Shown here piece by piece: positions 48,064 through 54,493 of a DNA stretch of 54,493 bases. The notes beneath the pieces were generated by a model. It did no database searches, had not been told where the DNA came from, and saw only the letters and a program-made list of their open reading frames with translations. A program made the translations under genes and the position numbers. The stretch is from Hondaea fermentalgiana (lineage: Eukaryota > Sar > Bigyra > Thraustochytrida > Thraustochytriidae), in NCBI GenBank assembly GCA_014084085.1, contig NPFB01000135.1:1-54493 (forward strand), given 5' to 3'. Each line of letters begins with the position of its first letter. Position 1 is the stretch's first letter.

Positions 48064-50394
48064 TCAGGACTTGGGTGCGCCATTGTTGCGCATGCGAAAG
48101 CGCGGGACACGCATTCGCAGCGCCCGCGTGCCAGGCGAAGCCGATGAAGGCGTCTCAGAAGCCGACGCAGCGTCTGCGCCCCTGAGGCGCTCAGGCGTTC
48201 CCTCGGCGACCTTTTCGAGGCAAGAGTGCTCGGTCTTTTGCTTTAGTCGCACGGGACCTTCGCTGCGCGCCTCGTTGTCAGTGGACAGACGCTTCTTCGA
48301 CTTGGTCTTGGATGCGAGATCGTCGTTCTCAACGTCGCGTCCCTTGTTGCGCCCTGCCTCATAGTCCTTGCGAGCGCTGCCAATGACTGCGTCAGCAGAC
48401 CGCCGCGTTCGGTTTTCCTTGTGACGCACATGCGAACTTGCGTCGGTATTGCTGCCGCTCAGTGTAGGGATGAAGGATCTTCGTCGCATTTTGGATCGCA
48501 ACGATTTGCCTCCATTTGCAGCTTGCACCAGATGCGCCGGGGGCGGCGGCAAGTCGCGGTCGAGGCCGCGCTGCGCGAGCGGCTGTGTTTGCGATTGCGG
48601 GGTCGCCCGCACCTTGGAGGGGCTGTGGCTGTGCTGGTGATGCTCGTTTTTTCGATGATTGTGATGTTTTTGACGAAGGTTTTGCAACTCTCGCTTGTGT
48701 TGCTGCACCTCTTGCTCGTGAGCCTCTTGTATTGCGACGAAGCGCTGTTCTTGCTCGTTGACGACAGTCTGCAGGCGGTTGATCTCCGACGTTTGGTCGC
48801 CGGCTCGAGACCGGAGCATGGCGATTTCTGCGCGCTGCGCAGCTTCTACGTCGGAGGCAAGCGCAGCCTCTACGGCATTCGCGAGGGCCTCGCGAAGGTC
48901 CGCCGTCGGGACTTGAAGCTTTGCGGCCGCGATGCTAGCAAGCGTGAGATTCTCGGCCTCGAGCTTGGCCACGCGAGTTTGCAGGTCGAGCATGGCCTTT
49001 TCGGTCTCGGCGTCGGTGACGACGGCACTGGTGTCGGGACTGGCGCTGACGTTGGAGGCTGCGCGCTGCTCGTTTGCAGTGAGTCTGCAGCGAAGCTCTT
49101 GGTTTTCTGCTTCGAGCTCTTCAAGACGTTCAGCATCCTCGGAGCCCATGGAGTTGACGTTGCGTCGCACGGGTGCGGCGACGGACGCCTTGATTTTGAT
49201 GTCCTTGGCGCGGTTTGCGTATTTGAGCGTATTGTGGGACTCCTCGTAGCACTTGTTGGAAGGGTTGATGGCGGCGATCATGCAGAGACTGGAATTGCCT
49301 TCGAGCGAGGACTTGAGCAAGTGTGTGAGCTTGCTGTCGCGATACTTTACGCGTGTGGCCTTGCGACCCGAGCTGAGGGCATTGATACAGTTTGCAAGGG
49401 CGAGGAGCGAACGGTTGATGTTGGCGCCCTCGCGCAGACGCGCACCTCTGTTTTGCGTAGCTGCGGCGCGCTCGCTGCCAGCGAGATCGATGAGGGAAAG
49501 CACGGAGGAGATGGCGGTCTTTTTGGGCTTGGGCGCGAGACGGCGCTTGCCCTTGAAAGGAACGGGTTCAACAAGAACGGATTCAATTCGGACTTGGATG
49601 ACGGCATGCGAGCGGGAGGAGACCTGGTTGGCGGCGGTGCTCTCCATGCGACGGCGCTTGTTGCCACTCTCGAGAAGCTCGAGGACCTGGTCGGTGTTGT
49701 TGACGAGGACCTCGGTGAGCCCGAGGACCTTTACCTGAAAATCGTTGGGGTCCTCGCAAGGCTGCAGAGGTCGCTGCTTGTGAGTGAGGAGATCGTAGAT
49801 GGTTTCGTTGTAGACTTCGAGGTAACTGAGCTTGACATTCCACTCTTTGGTGGCGCCCTGTCCGGACCGCGGATCAAGGTCAAAGTCATCGCGAAGCCGG
49901 TCGATGCCGCGAAAGAGGTCAACGAGGGCGCGGGGAATGATGCCTGGGTCATTGGGGTTTCCGAGCATGGTGTGTGTTTTTCCCGCGCCTGTTGCGCCGT
50001 ATGCAAAGACGGTGCTGTTGACGCCGCGGAGTGCGTCCATAACGATGGCCTGGGTGGTGGCTTCGTAGATATCCTGTTGGGTCGCCTCGCTGCCAAAGAC
50101 CTGATCAAACTGGTACTCGTGCTGTGCGCCCATTTCGGAGCGTAGGACGGCGCCTGCGCGGGCTTCTTTGCTGATGCGTACGACTTTGTCCTCGCAGAAG
50201 CCGCGCACGACGGATCGTTCTCCCCGTTCGATTTCCGTGCTGGACAATGGCCGTGTGCGCACGCAGACGGTCATTCTCGCTTCGCTTGCGGCTGCGGTGG
50301 CGTTGGTGGCCGCATTGTTGGCGTCTCCGCCCCCCATGCTCTGGCGCGCCTTGCGCCGTTGCCGTGGTGCGGTGTCCTCGTCGCCGTCGAGCAT
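48064..50394 (-). CDS. Kinesin motor protein, kinesin-8-like
   Basis: This is a microtubule plus-end motor with its motor domain near the N-terminus. The 776-residue protein from the ATG at 50394 has a short leader and then the motor (about 38-405). It has the P-loop GATGAGKT at 133-140, switch I SSRSH at 259-263 and switch II DLAGSE at 303-308, followed by YRDSKLTHLLKSSLEGNS and the neck LKYANRAKDIKIKA. Arg/Ala in the P-loop context and the KDIKIK neck fit kinesin-8. A coiled coil spans about 420-590. The tail (about 600-776) is basic and rich in Ser, Arg and Lys, suited to microtubule or cargo binding. All nucleotide-binding residues are intact. Kinesin-8 motors regulate microtubule length in mitosis and cilia. 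Confidence 0.93.
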   Translation of the reverse strand: MLDGDEDTAPRQRRKARQSMGGGDANNAATNATAAASEARMTVCVRTRPLSSTEIERGERSVVRGFCEDKVVRISKEARAGAVLRSEMGAQHEYQFDQVFGSEATQQDIYEATTQAIVMDALRGVNSTVFAYGATGAGKTHTMLGNPNDPGIIPRALVDLFRGIDRLRDDFDLDPRSGQGATKEWNVKLSYLEVYNETIYDLLTHKQRPLQPCEDPNDFQVKVLGLTEVLVNNTDQVLELLESGNKRRRMESTAANQVSSRSHAVIQVRIESVLVEPVPFKGKRRLAPKPKKTAISSVLSLIDLAGSERAAATQNRGARLREGANINRSLLALANCINALSSGRKATRVKYRDSKLTHLLKSSLEGNSSLCMIAAINPSNKCYEESHNTLKYANRAKDIKIKASVAAPVRRNVNSMGSEDAERLEELEAENQELRCRLTANEQRAASNVSASPDTSAVVTDAETEKAMLDLQTRVAKLEAENLTLASIAAAKLQVPTADLREALANAVEAALASDVEAAQRAEIAMLRSRAGDQTSEINRLQTVVNEQEQRFVAIQEAHEQEVQQHKRELQNLRQKHHNHRKNEHHQHSHSPSKVRATPQSQTQPLAQRGLDRDLPPPPAHLVQAANGGKSLRSKMRRRSFIPTLSGSNTDASSHVRHKENRTRRSADAVIGSARKDYEAGRNKGRDVENDDLASKTKSKKRLSTDNEARSEGPVRLKQKTEHSCLEKVAEGTPERLRGADAASASETPSSASPGTRALRMRVPRFRMRNNGAPKS

Positions 50395-53300
50395 GGGCGA
50401 AGCCAAGGGCAAAAAGCCAAGGACGAAGTGGCTTTGCTTGCTTGCTTGCTCGCTTGCCTTTTCTTCGTTGCACGATGTTTGTTTGGCCGGCTTTGCTCTG
50501 CTCGGCTCGGCTTGGCTCTGCTCGGCTGGACTCGGCTTGGCTCGACTTGGCTCGACTTGGCTCGACTTGGGCCTAGAGCGTCGCGACGCGAGACGACGGC
50601 TACGTGGGACGGCTCGCCCTCGGCAAGGCGCGTCTGGGCGACTGCGCTGCGTCAGCGTGCGATCGGGTCTCCCGCGCTCAGGCGCGCCGCAACAGCTGCG
50701 CCGTGCAGATGACGGTTACACATTTTTTGGCGCACTCTGCGCGCATGCACTCTGCTCTGTATTGATTGGCCTATACATCGACTAGGCCTGCGAGCAGTAG
50801 GCTGTGCTAGTAGTAGGCTGCTCGTCGTAGTATTCTCAACCATCTTGGCATTGGCAGAGTTTGGAGATCTGCATGGCATGCCAGCGCCCACCTCGCATCG
50901 ACGGAAGCCGCTGTCGCAGGGTTGATTGATGCAATCGCTGTGGCATTGATCCAATCGCTGTAGGCCTATACTATTGATCAGAAAGGGTGCTCATTCTAAT
51001 GATGTTCGTTGTCAGCTGCAGGGGGGCCCAAGGCACGTGCCGTCTGTCGTTTTGTAGAAGCCACCACCCATGGATGGCCTGGCCCACTTGCCTCGAAGGC
51101 GATTGCGCATCTCGCGTGGCGCTGAGGTCGTGGAGGCCAAGACCCGCCGTTAGAGCGAGTCAACTGCGAGGTTGCGCGACGTCTGCGCGTGAGACTGGGA
51201 TCCGCACCGCTCTGGTCTGCTCTGATCTGCTTTGGTTTGGTTTGGTCTGCCTGTTGGCGATCGACGTCGACGCAGCGCGTCGTGAATCTTTTTTCCCATC
51301 CGACGACATAATGTCGGCCTGCGCGGCACTTCTGCGTGGCATTCCCGTCGCCCAGGCCGCGGGATTCCCGTCCGTCGCTGCTGTTGACCCGCCAATGTAA
51401 TCAATCTCGCCGCTGGGCGTCAGCCAGGCTCTCCTCTACCCTGAATGACAGTGAATCCATCTGCCCTGATCAATCAAAGCAATCGATCGATCGATTAATC
51501 GCTTGATCATAGCTTCGATCGATTGATCAAAGCATCGCTCGACCAACAGCGACCATACCGCGCAATCTAGCACGCTCGCGATACGCGTGCGCGAAGAACT
51601 TGAAGAAAAAAAAGATAAATCCGAGGACGACTCGGTCCTTCGCTCGATCGATGGCGAACGACGCGGCGCCGCGCGTCGTCGCCCGACGCGCCGCAACACA
51701 GGCCATCATGGTCTTATACTAGTACAGCAGCCAGTCAGATCGATTGATCGATCGATCGAAAGATAGCCTCGTCTATCTAGTCCTACGCGGACAGCTAGGC
51801 AGGAAACAAGAGGCGCGAAGGAGGGGAGGCCGCCTCCCGCGCCGCGTCATGGGCGAGCGGGGCCGCGCTCGCTCTGCGCTGCGGCTGCTGCTGCTGCGCT
51901 GCGGACTGCGGAGAGAGCGCGCGGCGCGTCCTTCCCTCCTTCCCTCCCTCCCTCCCTCCCTCGGGCGGCTGGCTCCAGCACGCGGCCGGCCGCCCCCCGA
52001 GGAGCAGCGCCGCGAGCAAGCAGCCGCACGTCGCATTCCAGCGCGGGTCTTTCGCCGCCAGCTGCAGGCAGAATGAAAGACAGCCGCGTGCGCTGGTGCT
52101 CTGCTCTGCTCTGCTGCCCTGCCTCGCGTCGCCTGCCTCGCGTCGCCGCGCCGCGCTCCTCCGCGCTCCTCCGCGGCGCCGCCGGGCGGGGAAGCCCGGA
52201 CCCGCGGCCGCGAGGCGAGGCGAGGCGACCGACCGGGCGCGAGCGGGGCTCCTGCGCCGCAGTGCAGCGACTGCGAGGCCCTCCTCGCCACGGTTAGAGA
52301 GAGAGGAAGGAAGGAAGGAAGGAAGAAGAAAGAAAGAAAGAAGCGGGCGGCCGTTAGAACGGGCGCGGAGGAGCGACTGGGACTCGTTTTCTCGCGTTGC
52401 GAAGACGATCCGCGCGGAAACGATGAAAGCCACAGCCACAGGCGCAGTGCGGGCGGGCCCCGGGATCCTCCGGGCGGGGCCGGCAGGTAGCCCAGAAGGC
52501 GGCGTTGTCAAGGACGTGCGGACCGCCGTCAAGACTGGCCATGGTGCATGGAGCGAGCCAGCGAGCAAGCCAGCAAGAAAGCAGGCTGGGCTGGGCGGGA
52601 TGAGGCGGCTCGCCGTTGGGCGGAGAGGTTTTAGCTTATAGCGCGGCCCCGGCAGGCTCTCTCGGCGCCGAGCGGAGACGAGGTGAGATGCGATGCGATT
52701 GCGTCCCGAGGCTGGAGGCGGAGAAGGTGGCGAGCCTTGACGCGGTGAAGAGGAGGCGAGGAGTCTGTCGTTGTGGAAGAAGGATGTGGCATGGCGATGA
52801 CGAGGATGGTTTCGAAGCCGCGCATGCAGCAAGAAGCAGTCCCAAACTCTCTCCCCAGGCGATTGGTCGATCGCGCTCTCCTTTTGTCTGCATTGCTTTC
52901 CTCTCGCTGGCCAACTGTCTAACAAACAAACAAACAAACTGACGGCTGGCTGGCTGGCTGGCTGGCTGGCCCTCCGGCTGGTTGGCTGGCCCTCCGGCTG
53001 ACTGACCGCTACACCTGACCCGAGGCTCCACGCCGCGTCGGCGGCGAAGTACAAAGAGGAGCGCCAAGGCGAGCACGAACTGTCGGCGGCAGCGGCCGAG
53101 TCGCTGGCGAGCAGCGGCCACGGGCAGCGCGGAAAGGAAAGGGAAACTTCAAGTTGACGAAAGAATGAAAGAAAGACGCTGCTGCGGACGGCACGGCCGG
53201 CGGGCGGGCGACAATCAGGCCGCACGCCGGGTCTTTCACTTTCGGACCGTCGGCCGTTTGCGTGGGCGCGGTGTGGGCGGGGAGGGGCGCTGTGGGGTGC

Positions 53301-54493
53301 GGAGGTGCGAGGGGCCAGCGGGCCGAAAGACCGACGCGTCTTTCCAGCAGCGTGGCGAAGGGAGGGGAAAAGAAGGGGGGAGATGCGGGCGAAGGAAGGG
53401 GGGAGGAAAAGGCGGCGAGAAGCTGCGATGCGTCCGCGTGAAGGGGCGCCACTGCACACTGTGGGGTTAAGTGTACACTGGCTAGAGGGCGGAGAAGGCG
53501 GCGCGGCGCCCTCACTTGGACCTAGTGTGTGTTCCATCCTCTGAGCCTTTATGGGCAACCGACGATGCGTCTAGGGAAGGCGCACCCGCAGTGGAGCGGG
53601 GCTGCGGGATCGCGCGGACGCGGACTCTGGGCGCAGTGCTGACTGGCCAATTTGCGTCGTGTGCGAGAGTTCGACTTGAGGCGCGAGGCGGGCAAATCCA
53701 ACATGGGCAATCGCGCAGTCGAACAAACTGCAGCAGTAGACGGCACTGACTGCTTGACTGGCCGAACGGCGGCTGCGGGAATAAAGCAGGAAAACAGCCG
53801 CGCGGGGAGGAAGGAAGTGACAGAGGCAAAGCGATGGAGGGAGGGAGAGAGGCTGGCTGAGGGGGAGACGGAGGAGAGCGGAGGTGGGCACGTCAAGCGC
53901 GCAGTGCAGGCAGCAGCAGCAAGCGCGAGCAACCAGGCAAGTGCGAAAAAGGAAAAGAGCAAGTCGGCAAAGAGGCGGGAGGCGGAGAGAATGAGTGTAA
54001 GAAAGACGGCAGCGAATGAAAGAAAAGAAAGACTGGCATTGATCGTCAACCAAGTTGACAGTGAGTGAATAGACGAATGAATGAATGCATGAATGAATGA
54101 ACGTGGCGAATGGAAGCAGCAAAGAAAGAAAGGAAAAGTATAGGCAAGCAGCCAGGAAAAAGAAGAAGCGAAGAAGGAATTCAAATCCTGTTCTCCTTCT
54201 CGTTGACGCGAGTCCGCGCGGCCGTCTGACCCGCCCCGCCCCGCCCCGCGCTGCGCTGCGCTGCGCTGCGCTGCGCTGCGCTGCGCTACGCTACGCTGCG
54301 CCTCGCCTCGCCTCGGACCGGTCGCCGGCCAGCGGGCGAGCAGACGGAGACGCCGACGGCCGCCGGAGGGTCTGGTCTCGCTCGGGCACGGGCTGCTCTC
54401 TCTCGCGCCGTCTCGCTCTCTCCCGCGGTGCATCGCGGGACGCGCGCACCGCAGGCTGGCCCGCCCGCCCGCCCGCCCGCCGCCCGCCTCCTG
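50395..54493. other. Repeat-rich 4.1 kb terminal region with no supported gene
   Basis: GGCTC/GACTT-type five-base repeats lie upstream of kinesin (50490-50575). GGCCTATAC direct repeats are at 50765 and 50963, GATCGATC clusters at 51479-51540 and 51738-51760, and CCCT repeats at 51935-51960. Further repeats are TCTGC and CTCGCGTCGC units (52100-52160), GGAA/GAAA (52300-52342), AAAC (52921-52938) and GGCTG (52945-52970). GAATG repeats are at 54064-54100 and GCTGC/GCTAC/GCCTC arrays at 54247-54315. Several long frames exist but read as Ser/Arg/Pro/Ala low complexity. By analogy with other genes here, the arrays at 52100 and 54250 may mark promoters of undetected spliced genes or of one beyond the edge. 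Confidence 0.4.

Noticed and set aside
48421..50145. Long plus-strand open frame opposite the kinesin
   Set aside because: It is the antisense shadow of a confident kinesin; the hydrophobic composition follows from the opposite-strand codons.
51479..51760. GATCGATC clusters as a CRISPR or origin-like array
   Set aside because: The units are irregular with no spacers of constant size; they are simple-sequence DNA.
51795..53558. Open frame of nearly 590 codons on the minus strand
   Set aside because: It lacks domains and is dominated by Ser, Pro, Arg and Ala encoded by simple repeats; no supporting start context.
54165..54190. Possible tRNA B-box (ATTCAAATCC)
   Set aside because: No matching A-box, anticodon arm or acceptor stem was found upstream; no tRNA was found elsewhere either.
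53549..54433. Minus-strand open frame with hydrophobic stretches near the right edge
   Set aside because: The hydrophobic parts come from GAAA and GAATG repeats read in reverse; no protein-like pattern.

Overview
The window is nuclear DNA from a GC-rich, gene-dense, almost intron-free eukaryotic microbe. I place it, as inference, in the stramenopiles and probably in the thraustochytrids (Labyrinthulomycetes). Reasons: typical eukaryotic genes (NOP58, poly(A)-binding protein, CCT alpha, kinesin, mitochondrial uL23), cilium-type genes, mostly uninterrupted reading frames, and a minisatellite whose minus frame reads Ser-Gln-Pro-Ser-Gly-Gln-Pro, a repeat I associate with stramenopile surface proteins. 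No prokaryotic operons, tRNA, rRNA or CRISPR arrays were seen. Twenty-one protein genes are supported. They mostly alternate strands, forming convergent pairs and divergent promoter regions.

Layout, left to right. NOP58 (+), a Yip1-like membrane protein (-), mitochondrial uL23 with the only clear intron (+), a capping-enzyme-like pseudophosphatase with a WW domain (-), a seven-bladed RCC1 protein (-), a small bHLH-like factor (+), an MsrB whose catalytic position is an in-frame TGA, so a probable selenoprotein (-), a membrane-anchored protein with two tubulin-tyrosine-ligase domains (+), a protein with repeated Leu-Gly motifs (-), a 1058-residue orphan (+), and a eukaryotic leucyl/phenylalanyl-tRNA-protein transferase homologue (-). 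A 100-N assembly gap follows at 22471-22570. Right of it lie poly(A)-binding protein (+), an iduronate-2-sulfatase-like enzyme (-), CCT alpha (+), a secreted and probably GPI-anchored 2-oxoglutarate-oxygenase-like protein (-), a putative ciliary protein with Arg-Pro-x-Ser-Ala motifs (+), an FAD amine oxidase (-), an acidic coiled-coil protein (-), an orphan seven-helix membrane protein (+) and a kinesin-8-like motor (-). The last 4 kb hold simple repeats and no convincing gene.

The genes do not form one pathway. They share themes: RNA and translation (NOP58, PABP, uL23m, capping-like protein, CCT1), microtubules and cilia (tandem TTL, kinesin, ciliary-like protein), and cell surface or secretion (sulfatase, GPI-anchored oxygenase, seven-helix protein). 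Many reading frames are preceded within about 30-600 bases by G/C-rich five-base tandem repeats, a possible promoter or 5'-leader habit of this genome.

The strongest points for follow-up are the probable selenocysteine codon in MsrB, the catalytically altered capping-type phosphatase fused to a WW domain, the divergent eukaryotic Aat homologue, and an exact 26-base inverted overlap between the first bases of the window and the right edge of the gap, which suggests the two contigs are wrongly ordered or oriented.
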